Positions 38,756-47,472 of a stretch of 64,000 nucleotides of DNA are shown one piece after another (positions within the stretch are counted from its first letter, which is position 1; every line of letters starts with the position of its first letter). This DNA comes from Micromonospora vinacea (GTDB lineage: Bacteria; Actinomycetota; Actinomycetes; Mycobacteriales; Micromonosporaceae), in assembly GCF_015751785.1 (NCBI RefSeq), contig NZ_JADOTY010000001.1, positions 7,276,503 to 7,340,502 on the forward strand, given 5' to 3'. The translations under genes and the position numbers were made by a program. Under the pieces are notes generated by a model. It saw only the letters and a list, made by a program, of their open reading frames with translations. It was not told the DNA's origin and ran no database searches.

Positions 38756-39994
38756 TCACCGCTCCTTGTCGAGGATGCCGAAGTAGTCACCGGCGGTGTG
38801 CACGTCCTTGTCGCCCCGCCCGGAGAGGTTGACCACGATGGTGGGCTCCCGGCCCAGCTCCGCGGCGAGCTTCGGGGCCAGCGCGACGGTGCCGGCGAGC
38901 GCGTGCGCGCTCTCGATCGCCGGGATGATCCCCTCGGTGCGGCAGAGCAGCTCGAAGGCGGCCATCGCCTCGTCGTCGGTGACCGGCAGGTAGTTCGCCC
39001 GGCCGGTGTCGTGCAGCCACGCGTGCTCGGGGCCGACGCCGGGGTAGTCCAGGCCGGCGGAGATCGAGTGCGACTCCAGGGTCTGCCCGTCAGCGTCCTG
39101 GAGCACGAACGTGCGGGTGCCGTGCAGCACCCCGGCGGACCCGCCGGTGATGCTCGCCGCGTGCCGGCCGGTGGCCACCCCGTCGCCACCGGCTTCGAAG
39201 CCGTACAGCCGCACGGCCTCGTCGCCCACGAACGCGTGGAAGATGCCGAGCGCGTTGGAACCGCCGCCGACGCAGGCGGTGACGGCGTCCGGCAGCGCGC
39301 CGGTGAGGTCCAGGCACTGCTGGCGGGCCTCGTCACCGATGCCCCGGACGAAGTCGCGCACCATCGCCGGGAACGGGTGCGGGCCCGCGGCGGTGCCGAT
39401 CAGGTAGTGCGTCTCGTCGACGTTGGCCACCCAGTCGCGCATCGCCTCGTTCATCGCGTCCTTGAGGGTGCGCGAGCCGTTGGTGACCGGGACGACCGTC
39501 GCGCCGAGCATCCGCATCCGGGCCACGTTGAGCGCCTGCCGCTCGGTGTCGACCTGGCCCATGTAGACCACGCACTCCAGGTCGAACAGGGCGGCGGCGG
39601 TCGCGGTGGCGACACCGTGCTGGCCGGCACCGGTCTCCGCGATCACCCGGGTCTTGCCCATCCGCTTGGTGAGCAGCGCCTGGCCGAGCACGTTGCGCAC
39701 CTTGTGCGCACCGGTGTGGTTGAGGTCCTCCCGCTTGAGCAGCACCCGCGCGCCGACCTTCGCGGAGAACCGCCGGGCCTCGTAGAGCAGCGACGGCGTG
39801 CCGGCGTAGTCGCGCAGCAGCGCGCCGAACTCCGCCCGGAAGGACTCGTCCGCCATCGCCGTACGCCACGCCCCGTCGAGCTCGTCCAGCGCGGCCACCA
39901 GGGCCTCGGGAACGAACCGACCGCCGAAGCGGCCGAAGTGGCCGGCGGAGTCGGGCTGCGGGCCGGCCACCGGGGCCAGCGCGTCGGCGCTCAT
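38756..39994 (-). CDS. trpB: Tryptophan synthase beta subunit
   Basis: A 412-residue PLP enzyme joining indole and serine. The PLP Lys lies in KREDLNHTGAHKVRNVLGQ, the phosphate loop in GGGSNALGIF, and the catalytic Glu in IAETGAGQHGVATA. It starts at ATG 39994, 41 bases after trpC, and is coupled to trpA. HTGAHKVRN varies from the common HTGSHKINN, a mild actinobacterial-type change. Length and all active-site segments are complete. Confidence 0.97.
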   Translation of the reverse strand: MSADALAPVAGPQPDSAGHFGRFGGRFVPEALVAALDELDGAWRTAMADESFRAEFGALLRDYAGTPSLLYEARRFSAKVGARVLLKREDLNHTGAHKVRNVLGQALLTKRMGKTRVIAETGAGQHGVATATAAALFDLECVVYMGQVDTERQALNVARMRMLGATVVPVTNGSRTLKDAMNEAMRDWVANVDETHYLIGTAAGPHPFPAMVRDFVRGIGDEARQQCLDLTGALPDAVTACVGGGSNALGIFHAFVGDEAVRLYGFEAGGDGVATGRHAASITGGSAGVLHGTRTFVLQDADGQTLESHSISAGLDYPGVGPEHAWLHDTGRANYLPVTDDEAMAAFELLCRTEGIIPAIESAHALAGTVALAPKLAAELGREPTIVVNLSGRGDKDVHTAGDYFGILDKER

Positions 39995-40035
39995 CGGGAA
40001 TCCTCTCGCTGCTGGGACGTCAGACCGGCGCGGGG

Positions 40036-40899
40036 TCAGCGCACCGGCCGGGGCGTTGCCGGGTGGTTGCCGGCGTTGACCAACTCGGCGACCGCCTCGC
40101 GGGGGCTCTTCTGGGTGACCAGGCCCTCGCCCACGAGGACCGCGTCGGCGCCCGCGGAGGCGTATCGGATCAGGTCGTGCGGGCCACGAACGCCGGACTC
40201 GGCGATCTTGACGACGCTGCTGGGCAGGCCGGGCGCGATCCGCTCGAACACCGACCGGTCGACCTCAAGGGTACGCAGGTCACGGGCGTTGACCCCGATC
40301 ACCTGCGCGCCGGCCTCCAGCGCGCGGTCGGCCTCTTCCTCGTCGTGCACCTCGACCAGGGCGGTCATGCCCAACGACTCGATTCGCTCCAGCAGACCCA
40401 TCAGGACGTTCTGCTCGAGGGCGGCGACGATCAGCAGGACCAGGTCGGCGCCGTGTGCGCGCGCCTCGTGGATCTGGTAGCTGGAGACCACGAAGTCCTT
40501 GCGCAGCACCGGCACGGTGACCGCGGCACGGACGGCCGCCAGGTCGTCCAGCGACCCGCCGAACCAGCGCCCCTCGGTCAGCACGCTGATCGCCCGCGCC
40601 CCACCGGCCGCGTAGTCGACCGCGAGGTCGGCCGGATCGGCGATCTCGGCCAGCCGGCCCTTGGACGGCGACGAGCGCTTCACCTCGGCGATCACGGCCA
40701 CGCCGGGCTTGCGCAGCGCCGCGTACGCGTCCATGGGCGGCGGCGCAGCCGCTGCCAGTTCACGGATCCGCTCCAGCGGAACCTGCTCCTGACGGCGGGC
40801 GACGTCTTCACGTACGCCAGCCAGGATCTCGTCGAGCACGCTTACGGACGCTGCCTGGCCGGCCTCGTCCCCCTCCGCGTGCGCATGCTCAGCAGTCAC
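40036..40899 (-). CDS. trpC: Indole-3-glycerol phosphate synthase
   Basis: A 287-residue TIM barrel that closes the indole ring from CdRP. The signature PGVAVIAEVKRSSPSKG carries the catalytic Lys, and ALVEVHDEEE, GVNARDLRTLEVD and KIAESGVRG complete the active site. GTG 40899 is preferred for GGGAG seven bases upstream, but an in-frame ATG at 40926 lies exactly six bases from a TAGCAT -10 element and could be used by a leaderless mRNA, adding nine residues. It is the first gene of trpCBA. No trpF fusion is present. Confidence 0.95.
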   Translation of the reverse strand: MTAEHAHAEGDEAGQAASVSVLDEILAGVREDVARRQEQVPLERIRELAAAAPPPMDAYAALRKPGVAVIAEVKRSSPSKGRLAEIADPADLAVDYAAGGARAISVLTEGRWFGGSLDDLAAVRAAVTVPVLRKDFVVSSYQIHEARAHGADLVLLIVAALEQNVLMGLLERIESLGMTALVEVHDEEEADRALEAGAQVIGVNARDLRTLEVDRSVFERIAPGLPSSVVKIAESGVRGPHDLIRYASAGADAVLVGEGLVTQKSPREAVAELVNAGNHPATPRPVR

Positions 40900-41326
40900 G
40901 AATGGACTCCCCTCTCCGGGCGTCATGGGCCGATGCTAGGGGCAGCCGACCGACGCCGGACGCCGGGGGTATGGCGCTGCTCACGAAAAGGGCTGCGGCA
41001 TAATGGCCGACTTGCCGTGAACGGGTTGTCACGCAGCGCCACCTCCGGTATCGACCACCGTCACGCGGTAGGGAGCCTGGCGGCCGCAGTCAGACCGGGC
41101 CGATCCATCGATCATGCCACCAGTTTCTGTTCCGCGCCCCACGACAACGACGCCGATCGATGCTGTGAGCAAGCTCAAGGCCGAACGGACGGTCCCTGGT
41201 CACGGCCGAGGCGGGACAGTTGACCGGGCGGTCACCGCGGCGAAACGTCGACGGGCCAGCATCGTCCTCGGGCAGACTCGATGGCGCGCCTGCCCCGACC
41301 GCAGCAACTCCTCGTGCGAGGTGACC
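40900..41326. other. Intergenic region upstream of trpC and of a plus-strand small gene
   Basis: A 427-base gap. A -10-like TAGCAT on the minus strand (40938-40933) fits a trpC promoter. On the plus strand GCATAAT near 41000 is a weak -10 candidate for the 41327 gene. I see no leader peptide with Trp codons, no T-box and no credible gene in it. Confidence 0.5.
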
Positions 41327-41596
41327 ATGAGCATTTCCGAGCCGCACCCGACCATCGGACTGACCACCATCTCGCGGACGGTGGCGTCGCTCGCCGTCGG
41401 AGTGGTGCACACCGTGGAGCGGGCCGTGGTGGGCGAAGGACGGATGCGGACGGCACGGGGCAACGCCTGGGAGGCGGTCTGCGCCGACCGGGCCCGCGCC
41501 GACCAACGCGCCGAGCTGAACCGCCTGGTCGCCGAACTGACCGCCGCCCGCGCCGCCAGTAGCCGTACCCAGTGGGAGCGCCAGCCGGTCGGCTGA
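41327..41596 (+). CDS. Small helical hypothetical protein
   Basis: An 89-residue protein from ATG 41327, with GAGG five bases upstream. The N terminus (SEPHPTIGLTTISRTVASLAVGVVHTVERAVV) may be a membrane-associated helix, and the rest is a charged amphipathic helix (WEAVCADRARADQRAELNRLVAELTAARAAS). It is the only plus-strand gene inside the trp/his block, between trpC and the Trp-associated membrane protein gene. No family recognised; moderate confidence that it is expressed. Confidence 0.55.
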   Translation: MSISEPHPTIGLTTISRTVASLAVGVVHTVERAVVGEGRMRTARGNAWEAVCADRARADQRAELNRLVAELTAARAASSRTQWERQPVG

Positions 41597-41640
41597 CAAC
41601 CGACGGCCACCCACGTCGGTCGGCCGTCGCGGCCACCACC

Positions 41641-42231
41641 TCAGTCGGTCGTGGGGTCCTCGCCCCGGTCCAGCGCGTCCCACGCCTCGGTGGTCCGCCG
41701 CCCCGCCAGCGGCGTCGGCGGCCCAGCCGGGTCACTTTGCGTCGACGCGGCCTCCGGAGCGGTCCGCGCCGGACGTTCGTACCGCGCGCCCATCGCCGGC
41801 CAGTCACCGCCACGTAACGCCGTCCACCAGCCGCCCACCGCGGCCAGCAGGCCGCCGAGCAGGCAGAGCGCCGGCCACTGCCGGCTCACCGCGCCGCCCA
41901 CGTCGGCTACCAGCCCGTACCCACCTCCGGCCGCCACGGCCAGACCGAGCACGCCGAGCAGCACACCGAGGACCCGCCGCGGGCGGCCCCGGGTGGCCAG
42001 CACCGCACCACCCCCGGCCAAGGTCACCAGGGCCAACGCCGGCAGCCAGGGCAGCAGGCTCGCACCGCTGCGGGCCTCACGCACCGGTGGCAGCGGCGCC
42101 GGACGTACCGTCAGCTCGACCGACCAGCTACGCGTCGCGGCCCAGAGCGCCAGGCCCGCGCCGGCCAGGCAGAGCAGCACGGCGTACGTCAACGCGCGCC
42201 GGCCCACGACGGAGGGCTCCCCGCCACTCAT
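41641..42231 (-). CDS. Tryptophan-biosynthesis-associated membrane protein
   Basis: A 196-residue protein matching by layout the actinobacterial Trp-operon-associated membrane protein family (TIGR02234). Four membrane helices: ALTYAVLLCLAGAGLALWAA, LLPWLPALALVTLAGGGAVLA, VLGVLLGVLGLAVAAGGGYG, and WPALCLLGGLLAAVGGWWTAL, with the conserved RSW just after helix 1. The C terminus is a cytoplasmic Pro/Arg/Glu-rich tail. ATG 42231 overlaps the trpE stop as ATGA, so it is translated with trpE. Function is unknown; association with Trp synthesis is genomic only. Confidence 0.88.
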   Translation of the reverse strand: MSGGEPSVVGRRALTYAVLLCLAGAGLALWAATRSWSVELTVRPAPLPPVREARSGASLLPWLPALALVTLAGGGAVLATRGRPRRVLGVLLGVLGLAVAAGGGYGLVADVGGAVSRQWPALCLLGGLLAAVGGWWTALRGGDWPAMGARYERPARTAPEAASTQSDPAGPPTPLAGRRTTEAWDALDRGEDPTTD

Positions 42232-43781
42232 CGGGCCGGCCGGAGGGTTTCGGCCGCCGCGATCGCGGCCAGCACGGCCGCAGCCTTGTTGCGCGTCTCC
42301 TGGTCCTCGGCGGCCGGGTCCGAGTCGGCGACCACCCCCGCCCCGGCCTGCACGTAGGCGCGGCCGTCCCGGATGAGCGCGGTCCGGATGGCGATCGCCA
42401 TGTCCAGGTCGCCGCCGAAGCCGAAGTAGCCGACGGTGCCGCCGTAGAGGCCACGACGGACCGGCTCCAACTCCTCGATGATCTCCATGGCGCGCACCTT
42501 TGGTGCCCCGGAGAGCGTGCCGGCCGGGAAGGTCGCGGCCAGCGCGTCGAAGGCGCTCTGGTCGTCACGCAGCGTGCCGGTGACTGTGGAGACGATGTGC
42601 ATGACGTGGCTGTACCGCTCGATGGTGGCGAACTCGGGCACCTCCACGCTGCCGGGCTGACAGACCCGACCCAGGTCGTTGCGGCCGAGGTCGACAAGCA
42701 TCACGTGCTCGGCCCGTTCCTTCGGGTCGGCGAGCAGCTCGGCGGCGAGCGCGGCGTCGGCGGCGGGGGTGCCGCCCCGCGGCCGGGTGCCGGCGATCGG
42801 GTGCAGCAACGCCCGGCGCCGCCCGTCCGCGGCCCCGGTGACCTTCAGGTGCGCCTCCGGGGACGAGCCGACGATGTCGAACCCGTCGAAGCGCAGCAGG
42901 TACATGTACGGGCTGGGATTGCTGGTGCGCAGCACCCGGTAGACGTCCAGCGGGTCGGCGTGGGTGGTCCGCTCGAAACGCTGGGACAGCACGATCTGGA
43001 AGCACTCACCGGCCCGGATCGCCTCCTTGGCCGCCTCCACCGCCTTCGGGTAACCGCCGTCGGGCGTACGGCAGAGCACCTCGCCGGCCGGCGGACGCTC
43101 GACGGTGGAGATCATCGGCGGGATGGGCCGGGACAGCGCCGTGGTCATCGCGTCCAACCGGCCCACCGCGTGGTGGTAGGCGGCGGCGACCTGCGGGGCG
43201 CGGTCCGGGGCGTCCAACGGCGGCAGCACCGCGTTGGCGACCAGGATCGCCGAGCCGTCGTAGTGGTCCAGCACCACCAGGTCGGTGGCGAGCATCATAC
43301 CCAGCTCCGGGACGCCCAGGTCGTCCTCGGTCAGCTCGGGCAACCGCTCGAAGCGCCGGATCAGGTCGTAGCCGAGGTAGCCGACCATGCCCCCGGTCAG
43401 CGGCGGCAGGCCGTTGGACGGGTCGCCGACCGGGCCGGCCAGCGCCGCCACCGTCTCCCGCAGCATCCGCACCGGGTCACCCTCGGTGCTCAGCCCGGCC
43501 GGCGGCTGACCGAGCCAGGTCGCCACGCCGTCGCGTTCGATCAGGGTGGCGCTGCTGCGTACGCCGATGAACGAGTACCGCGACCAGGCCATGCCGGCCG
43601 AGCCGACGCCCTGCTCGGCCGATTCCAACAGGAACGTGCCCGGCCCACCGGCCAGCTTCCGGTAGACCCCGACCGGGGTCTCCGCGTCGGCCAGCAGCCG
43701 CCGGGTGACCGGCACGACCCGCCACTCGGCGGCCAGCTCGGTGAAGGTGCCCAGGTCGGGGCTGAGCGTGCCGTCGGTCAT
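42228..43781 (-). CDS. trpE: Anthranilate synthase component I
   Basis: A 517-residue chorismate-using enzyme making anthranilate with ammonia from a TrpG partner not encoded here. ATG 43781 has GGAGG seven bases upstream and overlaps the hisI stop as ATGA. The feedback Trp-binding motif LLES is at 51-54 after GTF. The catalytic domain has the family segments PIAGTRPRG, DPKERAEHVMLVDLGRNDLGRV, TFPAGTLSGAPKVRAMEIIEELE and GGDLDMAIAIRT. The gene order hisI-trpE-membrane protein is typical of actinobacteria. Confidence 0.96.
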   Translation of the reverse strand: MTDGTLSPDLGTFTELAAEWRVVPVTRRLLADAETPVGVYRKLAGGPGTFLLESAEQGVGSAGMAWSRYSFIGVRSSATLIERDGVATWLGQPPAGLSTEGDPVRMLRETVAALAGPVGDPSNGLPPLTGGMVGYLGYDLIRRFERLPELTEDDLGVPELGMMLATDLVVLDHYDGSAILVANAVLPPLDAPDRAPQVAAAYHHAVGRLDAMTTALSRPIPPMISTVERPPAGEVLCRTPDGGYPKAVEAAKEAIRAGECFQIVLSQRFERTTHADPLDVYRVLRTSNPSPYMYLLRFDGFDIVGSSPEAHLKVTGAADGRRRALLHPIAGTRPRGGTPAADAALAAELLADPKERAEHVMLVDLGRNDLGRVCQPGSVEVPEFATIERYSHVMHIVSTVTGTLRDDQSAFDALAATFPAGTLSGAPKVRAMEIIEELEPVRRGLYGGTVGYFGFGGDLDMAIAIRTALIRDGRAYVQAGAGVVADSDPAAEDQETRNKAAAVLAAIAAAETLRPAR

Positions 43782-45097
43782 CGGTGTGCCTCCGTCCCGG
43801 TGACGGGCAGTTCGGTGAAGAAGCACGTCCGGTGGCCGGTGTGGCAGGCCGCGCCGACCTGGTCCACGCTCACCAGCAACGCGTCCCCGTCGCAGTCCAG
43901 GGCGACCGACCGCACGTACTGGTGGTGCCCGGAGGTGGCGCCCTTGACCCAGTATTCGCGTCGGCTGCGCGACCAGTAGGTGGCCCGGCCGGTGGTGAGG
44001 GTGCGGTGCAACGCCTCGTCGTCCATCCAGGCGACCATCAGCACCTCACCGGAGTCGTGTGCACGCACCACGGCGGCGACCAGACCGTCGGCGGTGCGGC
44101 GCAGCTGGGCCGCGATGGCCGGGTCGAGCCGGGACGGGCGCGCCGGCGCGGGCGCGGCCAGCTCGTTCGGATCGCTGGGGACGCCGGTCACCGGCGGGTC
44201 AGGTACGGGCACAGTCACCAATTCTCCCGCACGCGGCGCGGGCACCGCCGACCGCTCCCGGCAGGGCTGCGGCGGGGGCCCGGCCGGCCGGGCCAGCTGG
44301 GCGACGTAGCGGTCCAGCCGACCGTCGACCAGGGCGGCGGCAAGGTCCGCGCCGGCCGTGTCGGCGATCTCTTCGGCGTACGGCCGGATCAACGGGAGCG
44401 TGCCGGCGACCAGCCGTACGGCGGCGGCCCAGAGCTGCCCGGTGGCGCCCGGACGCAGCCCGAGGCACAGCAGCATGTCCGTCCGGTAGCCGGGTGGGGC
44501 CACCGGCAGTTCCAGGGCCGCGGCGAAGGCCTCCCGGCGGGAGTGGACCCGCACGGACGGGTTGGCCGGGCGCAGCACCGAGGGGCAGAGCCGCGCCAGG
44601 TCGGCGACGGCGAGCCGGACACCGAGGCGGTCGCTGGCGGCGCGGGCGGCGGCGGCCTTACCCAGCGTGGCGATCAGCTCTTCCAGGCGGGGTGGCTCGG
44701 CGGGCTGACAGAGCACCGGCAGGTCGATCCGGGGCCGCCAGTGCGGGTCGGCCCAGAGCAGCCGTGCCGGCGCGGTCACCGGCAGCCCGAAGGCCCAGTC
44801 GGCCGGTTCGCCGAGGTGGTGCACCCAGGACCGGACGTCGCGGGCGGCCACCGAGACGTGGGTGACCTGGCCTGCGGACTCCGCCAGGTAGGCCCGCCGG
44901 GCCGCGTACGGGGCGCCGCCGACCAACACGTCGAGGTCGACGTCGCTGTGCGCGGTGGCGGCACGGCGGGCGTGGCTGCCGCGCAACAGGATGCCGACGA
45001 CCGGCCGCTCGGCGGCCTGCCGCAACCGCGCGGCCCAGTCCTCAAGAAAACCGCTATCCGGTAACGGAGCGTGACCCACCGCGCCATCGTGCCGCAC
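43778..45097 (-). CDS. hisI: Nucleotidyltransferase-like domain in frame with phosphoribosyl-AMP cyclohydrolase (HisI)
   Basis: One uninterrupted 439-codon frame. Residues 1-290 resemble a minimal nucleotidyltransferase: GILLRGSHARRAATAHSDVDLDVLV with the Gly-Ser pair (40-41) and Asp52/Asp54 metal pair, then a helical C-terminal part (VHSRREAFAAALELP). Residues about 325-439 are HisI, which opens the purine ring of PR-AMP in histidine synthesis, with WMDDEAL, WVKGATSGHHQ, CDGDAL and the zinc ligands CHTGHRTCF. GTG 44218, five bases after GGGAG, would produce free 146-residue HisI, so this may be two products from one frame. The start of the long form (GTG 45097) has no strong site. Confidence 0.85.
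   Translation of the reverse strand: MRHDGAVGHAPLPDSGFLEDWAARLRQAAERPVVGILLRGSHARRAATAHSDVDLDVLVGGAPYAARRAYLAESAGQVTHVSVAARDVRSWVHHLGEPADWAFGLPVTAPARLLWADPHWRPRIDLPVLCQPAEPPRLEELIATLGKAAAARAASDRLGVRLAVADLARLCPSVLRPANPSVRVHSRREAFAAALELPVAPPGYRTDMLLCLGLRPGATGQLWAAAVRLVAGTLPLIRPYAEEIADTAGADLAAALVDGRLDRYVAQLARPAGPPPQPCRERSAVPAPRAGELVTVPVPDPPVTGVPSDPNELAAPAPARPSRLDPAIAAQLRRTADGLVAAVVRAHDSGEVLMVAWMDDEALHRTLTTGRATYWSRSRREYWVKGATSGHHQYVRSVALDCDGDALLVSVDQVGAACHTGHRTCFFTELPVTGTEAHR
44216..44218 (-). promoter_or_regulatory. Probable internal start codon for free HisI
   Basis: GTG 44218-44216 lies in the hisI frame, five bases after GGGAG (GGGAGAATTG spacing), and would begin MTVPVPDPPVTG, which is close to the expected length and start of stand-alone HisI. 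Confidence 0.55.
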
Positions 45098-45233
45098 GTC
45101 CGATCAGCGCGCAATGCCCGTTGGCGGACTTCGTGTCCGGTCCGGAGCCTACTGCCCGTTCTCGCGCTGCGCGCAACGGCCGACAGTCGGCCACCGGCGC
45201 GGACGTTGCGCGGTACGCGGTATTTCATCTAGC

Positions 45234-45245
45234 GTTGAGTTCAAC
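45234..45245. promoter_or_regulatory. Palindrome upstream of the ABC-2 exporter operon
   Basis: GTTGA-GT-TCAAC, five-base arms around two bases, lies 28 bases before the ATPase start and near a TATTTC/TAGCGT promoter-like stretch. It may be the operator of the TetR encoded at the end of the same operon. Confidence 0.4.
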
Positions 45246-45273
45246 AGATGATGAGTTTCCGTGGAGGTGCGTG

Positions 45274-46029
45274 ATGGACGATGCGATAGCCGTCCGAGAC
45301 CTGGTCGTCGACCGGGGTGGGCGGCGGGTGCTGGACGGCATCAGCTGCCGGGTCCCGCGCGGCGCGGTGACCGGGCTGCTCGGCCCCAGCGGCAGCGGCA
45401 AGACCACGTTCATGCGCGCGGTGGTGGGGGTGCAGCTGGTCGGTGGCGGGACGGTCACCGTGCTCGGTCAACCGGCGGGCACCCCCGCGCTGCGGCACCG
45501 GGTGGGCTACCTGACCCAGGCACCGAGCGTCTATGCCGACCTGACCGTCCGGGAGAACGCCCGCTACTTCGCGGCCCTGTACGGGCGAGGGCGCGTCGAG
45601 GCCGACCGGGCGATCAGCGACGTCGGGCTGGCCGAGGCCGCCGGGCAGCTGGTCGGCACCCTGTCCGGCGGTCAACGCAGCCGAGCCTCGCTGGCGTGCG
45701 CCCTGGTCGGGGAGCCCGAGCTGGTCATCCTCGACGAGCCGACCGTCGGCCAGGACCCGGTGCTGCGGGCCGACCTGTGGGCGCGGTTCCACGCGATGGC
45801 CGCGGCCGGCACCACCCTGCTGGTCTCCAGCCACGTGATGGACGAGGCGGCGCGCTGCGACCAACTGCTGCTGATCCGCCAGGGGCGGCTGATCGCCGAC
45901 GACAGCCCGGCCGCGGTCCGCGCCGCAGCCGGAGTGGACGACCTCGACGAGGCGTTCCTGCGGCTCATCCGGGCCGGCGAGGCCGCCGCCACCAGCACCG
46001 ACGCGACAGCCGCACGGGAGACAGCATGA
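45274..46029 (+). CDS. ABC-2 exporter ATP-binding subunit
   Basis: A 251-residue ATPase. ATG 45274 has GGAGG six bases upstream. Walker A is GPSGSGKTT (37-45), the Q-loop is in YLTQAPSVYADLTV, the signature is LSGGQRSRASLA, Walker B is LVILDEPTVGQDP, and the switch His is in LLVSSHVMDEA. The pattern belongs to the drug/lipid ABC-2 exporter group (DrrA/CcmA-like). Its stop overlaps the permease start as ATGA. A TetR gene follows the permease, so drug-responsive export is inferred. Confidence 0.93.
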   Translation: MDDAIAVRDLVVDRGGRRVLDGISCRVPRGAVTGLLGPSGSGKTTFMRAVVGVQLVGGGTVTVLGQPAGTPALRHRVGYLTQAPSVYADLTVRENARYFAALYGRGRVEADRAISDVGLAEAAGQLVGTLSGGQRSRASLACALVGEPELVILDEPTVGQDPVLRADLWARFHAMAAAGTTLLVSSHVMDEAARCDQLLLIRQGRLIADDSPAAVRAAAGVDDLDEAFLRLIRAGEAAATSTDATAARETA

Positions 46030-46781
46030 ACCCGCGAATCCTCGCCGCCACCACCGGCCGCATCCTGCGTCAGCTCCGGCACGACCGGCGGACCATCGCG
46101 CTGCTCGTGGTGGTGCCGGCCGTCCTGCTCACCCTGGTCTACTTCATGTACGCCGACCAGCCGACCCCACCCGGGCAGCCGAGCACCTTCGACCGGATCG
46201 CGCTGGTGATGCTCGGCATCTTCCCCTTCGTGATCATGTTTCTGGTGACCAGCATCGCCATGCTGCGGGAACGCACCTCGGGCACGCTGGAGCGGCTGCT
46301 CACCACCCCGCTGGGCAAGCTCGATCTGCTCTTCGGGTACGGCATCGCGTTCGGGTTGGCCGCCGCCGTGCAGGCCGCCGTCGCCGCCGCCGTGGCGTAC
46401 TGGATCTTCGATCTGGACACCGCCGGCAGCATCGGGCTGGTGCTCGGGATCGCCGTGCTCGACGCCGTGCTCGGCGTCGCCCTCGGGCTGCTGTGCAGTG
46501 CTTTCGCGCGCACCGAGTTCCAGGCAGTACAGTTCCTGCCAGTCGTGGTGATCCCCCAACTGCTGCTCTGCGGGCTGTTCGTGGCCCGCGACCAGATGGC
46601 CGGCTGGCTCCAGGCGCTCAGTGACGCCTTCCCCCTGTCGTACGCCATCGAGGCGTTGCAGGAGGTCGGCGCCCACGCCGAACCGACCGGCCGGATGTGG
46701 CGCGACGTCGCTGTGGTGTTCGGTGCGGTGGTGCTGGCGCTGGTGCTCGCGGCGGCCACCCTGCGCCGACGCAGCGGCTGA
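46026..46781 (+). CDS. ABC-2 exporter permease
   Basis: A 251-residue membrane subunit with six predicted helices, starting at ATG 46026 inside the ATPase stop. It opens with a cytoplasmic amphipathic part (ILRQLRHDRRTIALLVVVPAVLLTLVYFMY), includes the ABC-2 motif FVIMFLVTSIAMLRERTSGTLERLLTTPLGKLDLLFGY, and ends FGAVVLALVLAAATLRRR. It is the partner of the preceding ATPase; a dimer of each would form the pump. Substrate unknown. Confidence 0.93.
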   Translation: MNPRILAATTGRILRQLRHDRRTIALLVVVPAVLLTLVYFMYADQPTPPGQPSTFDRIALVMLGIFPFVIMFLVTSIAMLRERTSGTLERLLTTPLGKLDLLFGYGIAFGLAAAVQAAVAAAVAYWIFDLDTAGSIGLVLGIAVLDAVLGVALGLLCSAFARTEFQAVQFLPVVVIPQLLLCGLFVARDQMAGWLQALSDAFPLSYAIEALQEVGAHAEPTGRMWRDVAVVFGAVVLALVLAAATLRRRSG

Positions 46782-46875
46782 CGTCCGTGCCGGGGCCGGC
46801 CGCCAGTGCGGCAGCCGACCCCGGCGCGGGGCGGGCCGGGCCACGACGGGCCAGGCGGACGAACGAAGGGCGGCG

Positions 46876-47472
46876 ATGACGCGGCGAACCGGCCGGCGAC
46901 CCGGCAATCCGGGCACCCGGGAGGCGATTCTCGACGCGGCGCGGACGGCGTTCGCCGAACGTGGCTTCGACGCTGCGTCGATCCGGGCCATCGCCGGCAC
47001 GGCGCAGGTCGACCCGGCGCTGGTGCACCACTACTTCGGCAGCAAGGACCAGCTCTTCCTGGCCGCGATGAACTTCCCGGTCGACCCCGGTCAGCTGGTG
47101 CCGCAGGTGCTCGCCGGTGACCGGGACGCCGTCGGTGAACGCATGGTGCGGATCTTCCTCGGCGTCTGGGACTCTCCGGCCGGCAGCGCCGGGGTGGCCC
47201 TGCTGCGCTCGGCGGTCAGCAACGAGTGGACCGCGCGGCTGCTCCGCGAGTTCATCACCACGCAGGTGCTGCGCCGGGTGCTCGAAAACTTCGACGTCGA
47301 CCCGGCCGAACTACCGCTGCGGGGCTCCCTGGTGGCCACCCAGATGATCGGCCTGGCCATGATGCGGCACGTGGTGCGCCTGGAGCCGGTCGCCTCAGCG
47401 GACCCGGAAGTGCTGGCCGCCGCGGTCGGTCCGACCATTCAGCGTTACCTCGCCGGTCCGCTGCCGGGCTGA
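46876..47472 (+). CDS. TetR-family regulator of the ABC-2 exporter operon
   Basis: A 198-residue regulator from ATG 46876 with GAAGGG upstream. The helix-turn-helix is clear (REAILDAARTAFAERGFDAASIRAIAGTAQVDPALVHHYFGSKDQLF), and the C-terminal domain (LLREFITTQVLRRVLENF, ATQMIGLAMMRHVVRLEPVA) is of the TetR_C_7/TetR_C_17 sort found in actinobacterial drug regulators. It lies 94 bases after the permease and on the same strand, so it may be cotranscribed and act on the palindrome upstream of the ATPase. Confidence 0.9.
   Translation: MTRRTGRRPGNPGTREAILDAARTAFAERGFDAASIRAIAGTAQVDPALVHHYFGSKDQLFLAAMNFPVDPGQLVPQVLAGDRDAVGERMVRIFLGVWDSPAGSAGVALLRSAVSNEWTARLLREFITTQVLRRVLENFDVDPAELPLRGSLVATQMIGLAMMRHVVRLEPVASADPEVLAAAVGPTIQRYLAGPLPG

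Noticed and set aside
37816..38832. Plus-strand 338-codon frame with GSVRA repeats
   Set aside because: It is the antisense of trpA and the tandem array, a long frame caused by high GC.
42228..45097. Possible Trp attenuator upstream of trpE
   Set aside because: trpE overlaps the hisI stop as ATGA, so there is no leader region in which an attenuator or leader peptide could lie.
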